A stretch of DNA of 13,756 bases from Syntrophales bacterium (GCA_030655735.1 JAUSPK010000201.1:1-13756), one strand, 5' to 3'; shown: positions 4,632-12,818, numbered from the stretch's first letter. Notes: a model not told the origin generated them from the letters alone. A program made the numbers and translations.

Positions 4632-7325
4632 CTATGCCGCTTCAACCTTCACCGCGCAGACCTTGTATTCGGGAATCTTTCCCACCGGGTCAAGCGCGGG
4701 GTTGGTCAGAAGATTCACGGCGGCTTCACTGAAATGGAAATTCATGAAGATCGTGCCCTCGGGCGGGGTCTCGACCACACTTGCCTTTACCTTGAGACTG
4801 CCGCGCCTCGATGTGACGGTTACGAAGTCCCCATTCTTGATCTTCAGCTTCTCGGCGTCTTTGGGATTGATCTCCGCCAGGCTCTCCGGACATCTCTCAA
4901 CCAGGCCCTCGCTCCTCCGCGTCATGGTTGCCGTGTGAAAGTGATAGAGAACGCGTCCGGTCGTGAGGAAGAACGGGTACTCTTTATCCGGCACCTCCTC
5001 CGACGGCCGGTACTCGATCGCGGTAAAGAGCCCCAGACCCCTGGAGAACTTATCCCTGTGCAGGTATTTTGTCCCCGGATGTTCTACGTTGGGACAGGGC
5101 CACTGAAGGCCCCCCTCCTCTATGCGTCCATACGTGATCCCCGCGTAGCTGGGCGCCACGGTGTTGATCTCATTCATGACCTCTTCGGCGGAGGCATACT
5201 GCATCGCGTAGCCCATCTTTGTTGCCAGTTCGGAGATGATCTGCCAGTCGGCCTTTGCCTCGCCGGGTGCCTCGACGGCCTTTCGTATGCGCTGAACTCG
5301 TCTCTCCGTATTGCTAAACGTACCATCCTTCTCGGCAAAACATGCGGAGGGGAGCACCACATCGGCGAGCTGCCCTGTTTCATTCAGGAAGATGTCCTGT
5401 ACAACAAGGATCTCGAGGTTTTTAAGGGATGCCTCAACGTGAGTAAGGTCGGGATCCGAGATCATCGGATTCTCGCCCATGATATAGAGACCTTTTATGT
5501 CTCCCTTGTGAGCCGCATCCATGATCTCCATGATCGTCAGACCCGGTTTTGCAGGCAGTGAAACATCCCATGCCTTTTCAAACCTTGCCCTGGCGTCATC
5601 GTTGGCAACCTGCTGATATGCAGGAAAGACATTGGGAAGCGCGCCCATATCGCAGGCGCCCTGGACATTGTTCTGGCCCCTGAGGGGGTTGACACCGCCC
5701 CCTTCGATACCGACATTGCCGCACAGCATTGCCAGGTTCGCGCAGGATTTTACATTGTCGGTTCCGTGTGAATGCTGTGTAATTCCCATGGCATAAAGGA
5801 TAGATGCGCTCTTCGCCTCCGCGTATATGCGCGCGGCAGTCCTCAGATTATCGGCCGGTATCCCTGTGATTTTTTCGACATGGCCCGGTGTGTATTTTGC
5901 GACGGCCTTCTTCATCGCCTCAAAACCCTCGGTACGCTCCGCCACATACTCTTTGGCGTAGAGACCTTCATCAATGATCACGTTTATCAGACCATTGAGA
6001 ACGGCCACGTTCGTGCCGGGTGTGGGACGCAGCCAGATGTCGGCGTAGTCCACGAGGCCGATCTTCCGGGGATCGATCACGATCAGCTTGGCGCCGCGCT
6101 GGCGGATGGCCCTCTTCACGCACGATCCTATGACCGGGTGATTTTCCGTCGTGTTGGTTCCTATGGCGAGAATTGCATCTGTAAATTCTATCTCCTCGAT
6201 GGAATTCGTCATTGCCCCTGATCCGAACGTGGCAGCCAGACCGGCTACCGTGACGGAGTGTCAGAGACGGGCGCAGTGATCGACGTTGTTTGTCCCGATC
6301 ACCGCTCTCATGAATTTCTGGAAGAGATAGTTCTCCTCATTGGTACAGCGTGCCGAGGATAGTCCCGCAATACTGTCGCCGCCGCTCTTCTTCTTTATGG
6401 CGGTAAGTTTTTTCGCGATATAATCGTAGGCCTCTTCCCAGCTCGCCTCCTTAAGCTCCCCATTCTTGCGGATGAGGGGCGTCTTCAGACGGTCGGGACT
6501 GTCGATAAAGTTCATCCCGAACCGGCCCTTCGAACAAAGCATCCCCTGATTGGGTGTGCCATAATCCCTGTTCGTTGTGACCTTGATAACCTTTCCATCG
6601 CTGATATTCAGGTCCATCTGGCATCCCACGCCGCAATAGGGGCAGGTGGTGCGCACCTTTTCGATCTCCCACGGACGCCCCTTGAACCGCGCCTGTTTGA
6701 ATGTCAGGGCACCGACGGGGCAGGCGTCCACACATGAGCCGCAGAACACGCAGGTCGACTCGATATAGTCCTCGTCAAAGGCGGGCCCGACCTTTGCGTG
6801 TGATCCGCGCATTGAGAAGTCGAGGACCTCATGGACCTGTATCTCATTACAGACACGGACGCACCTGCCGCAGAGGATACACTTGTTGAGGTCCCTCTGT
6901 ATCATGGAGTTGGTGTCTTCTACCGCATACGACGGGGGGGCGATCTCAAAGCTGGGTTTCTCGATGCCCAGTTCGTACACGAGGTCCTGCAGTTCGCAAT
7001 TCCCGTTCTTTTCGCATTGGAGACAGTTGTGATCTCCGGATGACCAGAGAAGCTCTACCACCAGCTTTCTGGCGGTTAAGACCCTCTCCGTGTCGGTCAT
7101 GACGACCATTCCCTGGCTGACCGGCATGCAACATGATGCCACCAGCGAGCGGGCATTCTCCACTTCTACAACACACACCCTGCAGGCCCCCACGTTAGTG
7201 GTTCCCTTGTAATAGCAGAGGGTGGGGATGTGTATGTCGTTCTCCCTGGCTACTTCAAGGATGGTCTGTCCCGGAGATGCCTCTATCGTCGTTCCATTAA
7301 TCGTTAAAGAAAGCTTCTGATCCAT
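4632..7325 (-). CDS. fdhA: Selenocysteine formate dehydrogenase, catalytic subunit with NuoG-like N-terminus
   Basis: One gene of 897 residues is interrupted by an in-frame TGA (6263-6261) that is residue 355 and should be read as selenocysteine. Before it comes VDHCARL, after it HSVTVAGL, aligning with the active-site Sec of E. coli FdhF-type enzymes. The domains in order are: 2Fe-2S ferredoxin (about 1-75: C37, C48, C51, C65 or C66); NuoG-like His-Cys cluster (H99, C101, C104, C110); two 4Fe-4S clusters (C149/152/155/159 and C192/195/198/202); the molybdopterin-oxidoreductase 4Fe-4S (C228, C231, C235, C264); the bis-MGD (Mo or W) core; and a C-terminal dinucleotide-binding domain starting near TTGRVLYHFHTATMTRR. 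It interconverts formate and CO2, presumably in the cytoplasm as no Tat signal is present, passing electrons along the N-terminal clusters. AAGGAG lies 6 bases before the ATG. No diaphorase or hydrogenase partner is adjacent. Confidence 0.95.
6231..6263 (-). promoter_or_regulatory. Bacterial SECIS element with Sec UGA codon
   Basis: On the minus strand, TGA (6263-6261) is followed after exactly 11 bases by the stem GGTAGCC (6249-6243), loop GGTCT (6242-6238) and stem GGCTGCC (6237-6231), giving 7 pairs including one G-U. The loop and spacing match the E. coli fdhF SECIS, which also has GGUCU 18 bases after UGA. A lower helix TCCG/CGGA can form outside an internal loop, extending slightly beyond the range given. 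SelB would bind here and recruit Sec-tRNA. Confidence 0.92.
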
Positions 7326-7937
7326 TTTGGACTCCTTTGCTATACGGGTAGCAGTGGTCGCTTCACGGAAACCTGATTGTATGTATCCGCCATCTCGACC
7401 GCGGGGGCAACCCTTTTTGTTTTCAGCATGCTATCTAAATATTGTCATATTCGTTCTAAAGAGACGGATTGTAGAGATTTTTTGGTGAACTGTCAACGCC
7501 GGTTCATCGAGGATTCGAACGGGAACCAGGACAGAGTCATTCGCTCACACCGCAAATTCCCCCTAAACCGGGAGCACCATACATTATTTCTTTGTTCTTT
7601 TCAAGGAATATGAAGTTTTATGCGCGCCTCTGATCGAGGTGGAAAACTCGCTGATTTTAGGGTGAGAATCCGGAGAATACGAAGGTCCGGTGCCGGGCCG
7701 TGGTCAATTGATTTGCAGGGACGCACAATTGTCCCCGAATCAGAAGTTGGAAGCCGGAACCTACCATAAAGGTGATATTGATACCTGGGCTGGAATGACC
7801 GGATGAGATCGGTACTGGAATTTGACGCAAGCAGGGGGCGTGGAACTGCGGGGTGAATGTGCCCTATCCCCTTTTTATCCCCACCTGTGACCCCTGTCTC
7901 TTCCCTTCGTCTTACAGTCAGTCCCGCGAGAAATAGC
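7326..7937. other. Gene-free divergent region between fdhA and the rpsF cluster
   Basis: About 610 bases show no ORF with a credible ribosome site on either strand. The fdhA promoter must lie here, probably within the first 150 bases, but I see no convincing -35/-10 or -24/-12 pair. Visible structures are an AGCATGCT palindrome (7427-7434), a GGTCC/GGGCC hairpin near 7684-7699, a GGGAC/GTCCC hairpin (7718-7735) with CAATTG repeated at 7705-7710 and 7726-7731, and C-rich tracts at 7862-7895. Short coding-like stretches at 7726-7870 are broken by stops and may be gene debris. Confidence 0.5.
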
Positions 7938-7964
7938 TTGATTTCTACAGAAGGATAGTATAGT
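7938..7964 (+). promoter_or_regulatory. Candidate sigma-70 promoter for the rpsF cluster
   Basis: TTGATT (7938-7943) is separated by 15 bases from TATAGT (7959-7964). Shifting the -35 box one or two bases upstream gives 16-17 bases with a poorer hexamer. The start would be near 7971, leaving a leader of about 120 bases before rpsF. It is moderately convincing only. Confidence 0.35.
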
Positions 7965-8050
7965 AAAAGCGAGATTTTTCACGAACAGTGTCCATTCTGA
8001 TAATTGGATTTTTCAAGAAATGGAGACTGAATATAACGAAGGACTCCTTG

Positions 8051-8079
8051 CCCGGATCCGGTATCCGGGCTATAGAGCC
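8051..8079 (+). promoter_or_regulatory. Structured rpsF leader, possible S6:S18 autoregulatory site
   Basis: CCCGGAT (8051-8057) pairs with ATCCGGG (8063-8069) around the loop CCGGT, and an alternative small stem GGC/GCC (8068-8079) overlaps it just before the ribosome site AGAGGAG (8081-8087). Leaders of bacterial rpsF operons often carry an S6:S18-binding hairpin with an exposed CCG, and the CCG in this loop fits that loosely. The assignment is an inference and no consensus alignment was possible. Confidence 0.35.
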
Positions 8080-8092
8080 GAGAGGAGAATGT

Positions 8093-8668
8093 ATGTTGAG
8101 AAGGTACGAAACGATATTCATTGTACGGGCCGACCTGGAGTCGGATGAAACGGGCAGCCTGATTGACCGTTATGCCGGAATTATCGTAGGTATGGACGGT
8201 ACCATAATCAAGGTTGAAAACTGGGGAAAACGAAGGCTGGCCTACCCTATTGAGAAGAGGCGTGACGGTCTGTATGTAAGGATTGATTTTGTTTCCCAGT
8301 TCAAGGCTGTGACCGAGGTAGAGAGAAACCTCAAGATTGATGAAAACATCTTGCGGTTTCAGACGGTGAAACTGAGCGAAAAGGTTAATATGGAGGAGAT
8401 CGAGCGGGAGATAGCCGACGCCCGCAAGAAGGAAGAGGAGCAAAAAGAAGAGGCGCGGAAGAGAGAAGAAGCGCGGAAGGAAGAGGAACAAAAGAAAGAA
8501 GAAGAGCAGAAAGAAGAAGAGCAGAAAGAAGAGGCTATTCCTGAGCCCGCCAATGAAGAGGTCGAGGTGTCTGAAGATCCGGACAGTCAAGATGCCAAAA
8601 CTGGTGAAGAAGCTGTGCAGGAGACCTCACCTGTTGAGACAGACGAGGAAAGGGCAAAGGAGGAATAA
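8093..8668 (+). CDS. rpsF: 30S ribosomal protein S6 with long Glu/Lys-rich tail
   Basis: Residues 1-95 are a canonical S6 (MLRRYETIFIV, GKRRLAYPIEKRRDGLYV, LRFQTVKL), which binds the 16S rRNA central domain as a dimer with S18. Residues 96-191 are an extra, almost purely charged tail: a predicted long helix of K/E/Q/R repeats (about 101-148, such as KKEEEQKEEARKREEARKEE) and then an acidic disordered end. Typical S6 proteins are about 95-135 residues, so the tail nearly doubles the protein. The start at 8093 has AGAGGAG 5 bases upstream and matches the family N-terminus; an in-frame ATG at 7988 would add 35 residues unlike S6. It is the first gene of the ribosomal cluster, with rpsR starting 3 bases after it and its ribosome site inside the rpsF end. 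Confidence 0.95.
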   Translation: MLRRYETIFIVRADLESDETGSLIDRYAGIIVGMDGTIIKVENWGKRRLAYPIEKRRDGLYVRIDFVSQFKAVTEVERNLKIDENILRFQTVKLSEKVNMEEIEREIADARKKEEEQKEEARKREEARKEEEQKKEEEQKEEEQKEEAIPEPANEEVEVSEDPDSQDAKTGEEAVQETSPVETDEERAKEE

Positions 8669-8671
8669 GAA

Positions 8672-8941
8672 ATGGCATATACACCCGATAATAATACGAG
8701 ACGCCCGCGCCCCAAGGGCAAGTTTTTCCACAAGAGGAAGGTATGCAGGTTTTGTGTGGATTCGAATATAAAGATTGATTATAAGAACCCGGCCTCTCTG
8801 AGGGGTTTCCTGACGGAAAGAGGCAAGATCATGCCGAGAAGGATTACCGGGACCTGCGCCAGACATCAGAGGGCATTGGCAGTGGCGATCAAAAGGGCCA
8901 GGACCTTGGCTCTCTTGCCCTATGTAACTGCCGAAAATTAA
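8672..8941 (+). CDS. rpsR: 30S ribosomal protein S18, zinc-binding form
   Basis: This 89-residue protein has the S18 core motifs NPASLRGFLTERGKIMPRRITG and CARHQRALAVAIKRARTLALLPY. The cysteines and histidine C25-x2-C28 ... C62-x2-H65 provide four zinc ligands, as in the 'C+' version of S18. It pairs with S6 on the 30S platform. AAAGGAGG lies inside the last codons of rpsF and the intergenic gap is 3 bases, indicating translational coupling. A strong terminator hairpin follows within 60 bases. Confidence 0.97.
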   Translation: MAYTPDNNTRRPRPKGKFFHKRKVCRFCVDSNIKIDYKNPASLRGFLTERGKIMPRRITGTCARHQRALAVAIKRARTLALLPYVTAEN

Positions 8942-8971
8942 TTTCATCTGAGTTAATCTTCAATTAATTCC

Positions 8972-9010
8972 GAGATGTCTGCCGATCGGGCAGGCATCTC
9001 TTACCTTTTT
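8972..9010 (+). terminator. Intrinsic terminator after rpsR
   Basis: GAGATGTCTGCC (8972-8983) pairs with GGCAGGCATCTC (8989-9000), 12 pairs with one central T-G, around a short loop, followed by TTACCTTTTT (9001-9010). It is a strong Rho-independent terminator placed between rpsR and the DUF2232 gene 18 bases later, so it would separate, or partly attenuate, transcription into the distal rplI-dnaB genes. Confidence 0.78.
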
Positions 9011-9027
9011 GGGCTAACAGGTGAGGC

Positions 9028-9987
9028 ATGTTCAGTCTACCGGGGGAGGGTGTCCCCTATAGAGACTTTTTCCTTGCTGTTGCGGTCACCTCTATTGTTT
9101 TTATTACGGTAGCCGTGATCTCGGTGCTTGGCTTATTCGGCGCGGTGTTTGTGTCGGTGCCGATCTTGTACTACTATTCCAAACTGGGCAGACTCCCCGG
9201 CATCCTGGTCTTTGTCCTCTCGCTGGCCGTTGCCCTGGCTGCGCTCAGGGGGCTGAGTTTTCAGGGGGGCTCCGTATATTTTTTCCTGTTAGGCTTTCTG
9301 GGGGTTGTTCTCTCGGAGGTGTTGCGAAAGAACTGCTCCATAGAGAAGACGGTTGTCTATTGTGGGGGTATCCTCCTCGCGCTGGGCCTTGCCGTCCTCA
9401 TGTATCTGAGCCTGACCTCCGGAAGCATGCCGTGGAGCGTGATCGGGACCCACATATCCGTGGTGGTGCAGGAGAACATTGACATGTACTCCCGCGCGGG
9501 AATTCCAGCGCAACATATCGAACTCATAAGAGAAAATAAGGATCAGATAACACGCATCCTTGTCGGGTTGTTCCCCTCCATTGCCCTTGTGGGGACCATT
9601 TTTATGGTGTGGGTGAATATCCTGGCGGGGAAATGGTTGTTCAAAAAGAAGGGAATGTGGTACCCTTCCTTCGGTGATCTTTCACTATGGAAGGCCTTTG
9701 ACAAAACGGTCTGGCTTGTTGTAATCGCCGGCATCTTCATCATGATTCCCCTGGAGGGACTTCGTATCCTGGGCCTGAACATACTGATCGTCCTCCTCTT
9801 TATATATACGCTACAGGGCCTGGCTATAATGAGTTTTTTCTTTCAGACCAAAAACGTGCCGGTGTTCTTAAGGGCCTTTGGATATCTTCTGGTCTTTGTT
9901 CAACAGTTCTTGCTGCTGATCGTAGCCGGGGTCGGCCTGATTGATACCTGGGTCGATTTCAGGAAACTTGAAAAAAAATCGAGCTGA
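9028..9987 (+). CDS. DUF2232 (YybS-like) polytopic membrane protein
   Basis: The 319 residues form about seven to eight hydrophobic helices: near 13-35, 37-50, 57-72, 82-95, 108-130, 178-200, 230-262 and 280-300. There is a soluble central loop of about 45 residues (EENIDMYSRAGIP region) that carries a short helix. The length, topology and position between rpsR and rplI match DUF2232/YybS family proteins found in this ribosomal cluster in many bacteria. The molecular function is unknown. The start has AGGTGAGG 4-5 bases upstream. Because a terminator separates it from rpsR, it may start a sub-operon with rplI and dnaB or depend on read-through. The C-terminus, RKLEKKSS, is basic and cytoplasmic. 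Confidence 0.82.
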   Translation: MFSLPGEGVPYRDFFLAVAVTSIVFITVAVISVLGLFGAVFVSVPILYYYSKLGRLPGILVFVLSLAVALAALRGLSFQGGSVYFFLLGFLGVVLSEVLRKNCSIEKTVVYCGGILLALGLAVLMYLSLTSGSMPWSVIGTHISVVVQENIDMYSRAGIPAQHIELIRENKDQITRILVGLFPSIALVGTIFMVWVNILAGKWLFKKKGMWYPSFGDLSLWKAFDKTVWLVVIAGIFIMIPLEGLRILGLNILIVLLFIYTLQGLAIMSFFFQTKNVPVFLRAFGYLLVFVQQFLLLIVAGVGLIDTWVDFRKLEKKSS

Positions 9988-10123
9988 TCTGTTAATGAAG
10001 CGCAGATCGATCGAATTGTCTCCGATAGCACAGCGTATTGGGGTGTGGTCAAATTGTACGTGTGACAGGCATGTCGGTAATCTGCAAAACTCAAGACGGG
10101 AAGCTTCTGCTGGGAGAATGTCT

Positions 10124-10570
10124 ATGAAGGTTATCTTAATAGAGGATGTTGCATCCGTGGGAAAGGCGGGGGATCTTGTCAATGCCTCCGACGGGTATGC
10201 CAGGAATTTCCTGATTCCCCGAGGACTGGCCAGGGAAGCCAGCGATAAAAACATGCAAGAGCTGGAGCGTGAAAGGGAGACTGCGGCGAGAAGAACAGAC
10301 AAGCAGAAGAAAGCGACCCAGGCCCTGGTCGAAGGGCTCGATGGGGTCACCTGTCATATATCCAGAAAAGTGGGGCAGCAGGATAAACTGTTCGGTTCCG
10401 TCACCTCGAAGGATATACGAGATGCCCTGAGAGATCAGGGGATAGAGATTGATAAGAAGGACATTGTTCTTGAAGAGCCGATAAAGGGCCTCGGGGAATT
10501 TTCCGTGAGGATCAAGGTACATCCCGGGATGTCTGCCGATATCAAGGTTGTTGTTGCCGGTGAGGTATAG
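10124..10570 (+). CDS. rplI: 50S ribosomal protein L9
   Basis: The 148 residues are of normal length for L9. The N-terminal RNA-binding domain carries the signature GKAGDLVNASDGYARNFLIPRGLA (about 13-36). A long connecting helix (about 40-75, rich in E/R/K) and a C-terminal domain (VGQQDKLFGSVTSKDI to the end) follow. It binds 23S rRNA near the L1 stalk. The ATG at 10124 is preferred because GGAG at 10113-10116 is 7 bases away; the ATG at 10118 is too close to it. The 136-base gap from the DUF2232 gene shows no clear promoter. The dnaB start codon begins one base after its stop. Confidence 0.97.
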   Translation: MKVILIEDVASVGKAGDLVNASDGYARNFLIPRGLAREASDKNMQELERERETAARRTDKQKKATQALVEGLDGVTCHISRKVGQQDKLFGSVTSKDIRDALRDQGIEIDKKDIVLEEPIKGLGEFSVRIKVHPGMSADIKVVVAGEV

Positions 10571-10571
10571 A

Positions 10572-11927
10572 ATGAAGGACGTCGACTATTCGTCCCATAG
10601 GCTGCCGCCGCAGAATCTGGATGCGGAGCAGTCAATCCTAGGCGGTATCCTTCTGGATAATAATGCCCTGAACCATGTTCTGGAAATAATGGGGAGGGGT
10701 GATTTCTACAGCGAGGGCCACCGGAAGATATTTTCGGCAATCCTTGACCTGTACGAGAAGAATGAGCCGAGCGACCTGATCACCCTGAGCAGCGTACTGC
10801 GTGACAGGGGACACCTTGAAGGTGTAGGGGGGGAGGTATATCTGGCATCCCTCGTCGACGGTGTTCCCTCCGCGGCCAACATTGCCTACTATGCTAAGAT
10901 AGTTAAGGAAAAGGCCATACTGCGGGGGTTGATAGGTGCCGCTACCGATATACTGAATAAGAGTTATGATGCGGGTTCCGACATAGACTCCGTTCTTGAC
11001 GAGGCGGAGCACGCGGTCTTTGAGATATCGGAGAATAAGATAAAGCCCGCATTTTCTCCCATAAAAGAGATCGTAAAGAACACGTTTGAGAACATAGAGA
11101 GACTCTACGCGAAGAAGACCCTCATTACCGGTATCTCCACGGGATTTCAGAAGGTTGATGAGCTTACCTCCGGTCTCCAGAATTCCGATCTGATTATAGT
11201 GGCCGGCCGGCCCAGTATGGGGAAAACGGCCTTTGCCATCAATATCGCGCAGCATGCGGCAATCGAGGACAAGGTGCCGGTAGCCATATTTTCCCTGGAG
11301 ATGTCGAAGGAGCAGCTCGCACTCCGCATGCTTTCTTCGGACGGAAAGGTGGATTCACAGAAGATACGGAGGGGGTTTGTCGGGGAGATGGATTGGCCTA
11401 AGCTGGTGACTGCCGCAGGCAGGCTTTCAGAGGCCCCCATCTTTATCGATGATACGCCCGCGATCTCCGTTCTCGAGATCAAGGCAAAGGCGAGGAGGTT
11501 AAAGGCGGAGTCTGGGCTGGAGCTGATTGTTGTTGATTACCTCCAGCTGATGAGGGGGAGGGATACGTCCGCGCCGAGGGAACAGGAGATATCCGAAATA
11601 AGCCGCTCACTCAAGGCCCTGGCCAAGGAACTCAACGTTCCGGTTTTGGCGTTGTCGCAGTTGAACCGGCAGGTTGAATCAAGAACCGATAGACGCCCCC
11701 AGCTCGCCGATCTGAGGGAATCCGGGGCGATCGAACAGGATGCCGACGTGATCATGTTCATATACCGGGACGAGGTGTACAACAAGTCGGAAGACAACCC
11801 GGAAAGGGGCAAGGCGGAGATCATTATTGGAAAGCAGAGAAACGGCCCCGTCGGTGTGGCGAGCATGACCTTCCTGAAGGAATTTACCTGTTTTGAAAAC
11901 CTGGCCTACGATCGCGACGAGTTCTAG
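10572..11927 (+). CDS. dnaB: Replicative DNA helicase DnaB
   Basis: This 451-residue protein has the DnaB N-terminal primase-interacting domain (about 10-112: PPQNLDAEQSILGG), a linker helix, and a RecA-like hexameric ATPase. Visible motifs are Walker A GRPSMGKT (212-219), SLEMSKEQL (241-249), Walker B VVDYLQ (320-325), the DNA-binding/sensor SQLNR (362-366), ESGAIEQDAD (383-392) and the arginine-finger region KQRNGP (421-426). It unwinds DNA ahead of the replication fork in the 5'-3' direction. No intein or truncation is seen. GGTGAGG at the end of rplI serves as ribosome site, so it is coupled to rplI. Its TAG stop overlaps that of the convergent rpoH gene. Confidence 0.98.
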   Translation: MKDVDYSSHRLPPQNLDAEQSILGGILLDNNALNHVLEIMGRGDFYSEGHRKIFSAILDLYEKNEPSDLITLSSVLRDRGHLEGVGGEVYLASLVDGVPSAANIAYYAKIVKEKAILRGLIGAATDILNKSYDAGSDIDSVLDEAEHAVFEISENKIKPAFSPIKEIVKNTFENIERLYAKKTLITGISTGFQKVDELTSGLQNSDLIIVAGRPSMGKTAFAINIAQHAAIEDKVPVAIFSLEMSKEQLALRMLSSDGKVDSQKIRRGFVGEMDWPKLVTAAGRLSEAPIFIDDTPAISVLEIKAKARRLKAESGLELIVVDYLQLMRGRDTSAPREQEISEISRSLKALAKELNVPVLALSQLNRQVESRTDRRPQLADLRESGAIEQDADVIMFIYRDEVYNKSEDNPERGKAEIIIGKQRNGPVGVASMTFLKEFTCFENLAYDRDEF

Positions 11928-12784
11928 TTTGTTATGAGTTTGGGTTCATCGCTCAGGTAGGGTATCACGAGCCTCAGTTTCTTCAGGGCCTCTTTCTCGA
12001 TCTGTCGTGCTCGTTCCCGTGTTATATTGAACCGGTCACCGATCTCCTGGAGGGTTTCGGGATCATCCGCCATTACCCTGCGCCGTATGATGTACCCTTC
12101 TCTCTCGTTGAGTTTCTCCAGTGCTCCCGCTATGTTTTTCTTTACCAGGGCCATTTCGTCCTTCTTGATAAGGGCATCTTCCTGGCTTGTACCCTTGTAT
12201 ACGAGATGGTCGATATAGGTCGATTCCCCCTCATCGTCCAGGGCCGCATTCAATGAGACATCCCGGTTGGTGAGGCGGAGGTCCATTTCCTCTGTTTCTT
12301 TTTCCGTGACGTTGAGCATCTCAGCGATTTCCTTGAACTCAGGGCTTTTTTGCGAGATGCCCTCCAGTTTCTTTTTCGTCTGGTTCAGCTTGAAGAAGAG
12401 TTTTCTCTGTGCCTGGGTGGTCCCTATCTTGACGAGGCTCCATGTTTTTATGACGAAGTTCTGCATATATGCCCGTATCCACCATACCGCGTAAGATATG
12501 AGGCGGTACCCCTTGTAGGGATCGAACTTCTTGACGGCATGCATCAGGCCGATGTTTCCCTCCTGGATCAGATCGATGAGCTTTACACGGTAATTCTTGT
12601 ATTCGTGGGCGATCTTGACCACAAACCTCAGGTTCGAAGTGACCAGTTTCTCGGCTGCCTTCATGTCATCCTCTTTGACAAACCTCACCGCCAGCTTGAA
12701 CTCTTCCTCGGCCTTCAGGATGGAAAAACGGTTTATCTCCGCCATATAGAGATCCACCGAATCGGTTACTGCGGGAAGACCCAT
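11924..12784 (-). CDS. rpoH: RNA polymerase sigma-32-type (heat-shock) sigma factor
   Basis: This 286-residue protein, close to E. coli RpoH in length, has region 1.2 (about 8-35), region 2 (about 50-118: SNLRFVVKIAHEY, LIDLIQEGNIGLMHAVKKFDP, SYAVWWIRAYMQNFV), the RpoH-box core QRKLFFKL (126-133) that distinguishes sigma-32 from other group 2/3 factors, and region 4 with the helix-turn-helix TLQEIGDRFNITRERARQIE (244-263). It directs polymerase to heat-shock promoters. The start at 12784 follows GGAGGG by 7 bases. A TTG five codons upstream lies within that ribosome site and is rejected. Transcription comes from a promoter at 12819-12846. An alternative reading as a general group 2 sigma factor is less likely given the QRKLFF box. 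Confidence 0.92.
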   Translation of the reverse strand: MGLPAVTDSVDLYMAEINRFSILKAEEEFKLAVRFVKEDDMKAAEKLVTSNLRFVVKIAHEYKNYRVKLIDLIQEGNIGLMHAVKKFDPYKGYRLISYAVWWIRAYMQNFVIKTWSLVKIGTTQAQRKLFFKLNQTKKKLEGISQKSPEFKEIAEMLNVTEKETEEMDLRLTNRDVSLNAALDDEGESTYIDHLVYKGTSQEDALIKKDEMALVKKNIAGALEKLNEREGYIIRRRVMADDPETLQEIGDRFNITRERARQIEKEALKKLRLVIPYLSDEPKLITN

Positions 12785-12818
12785 TTTTGATCCCTCCAAA
12801 GTTTTTTTACAGCACTAC

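Noticed and set aside
4632..7325. Reading the formate dehydrogenase as two genes or a frameshifted pseudogene (4632-6212 and 6261-7325)
   Set aside because: The two parts are in the same frame, separated only by TGA at the known Sec position, with a correctly spaced SECIS hairpin. No sequence defect is needed to explain it.
7356..7374. GG-N10-GC on the minus strand upstream of fdhA as a sigma-54 promoter
   Set aside because: Only the bare dinucleotides fit (AGGTTT... and AAGC). The surrounding TGGCAC and TTGC blocks are absent.
7509..7520. GATTCGAAC, resembling the T-loop of a minus-strand tRNA
   Set aside because: The five bases on each side do not form a T-stem, and no anticodon or D arm or CCA end fits around it.
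7377..7613. 78-codon plus-strand ORF upstream of the rpsF cluster
   Set aside because: It has no ribosome site, an unconvincing composition and no family resemblance, and it lies where the divergent fdhA promoter is expected.
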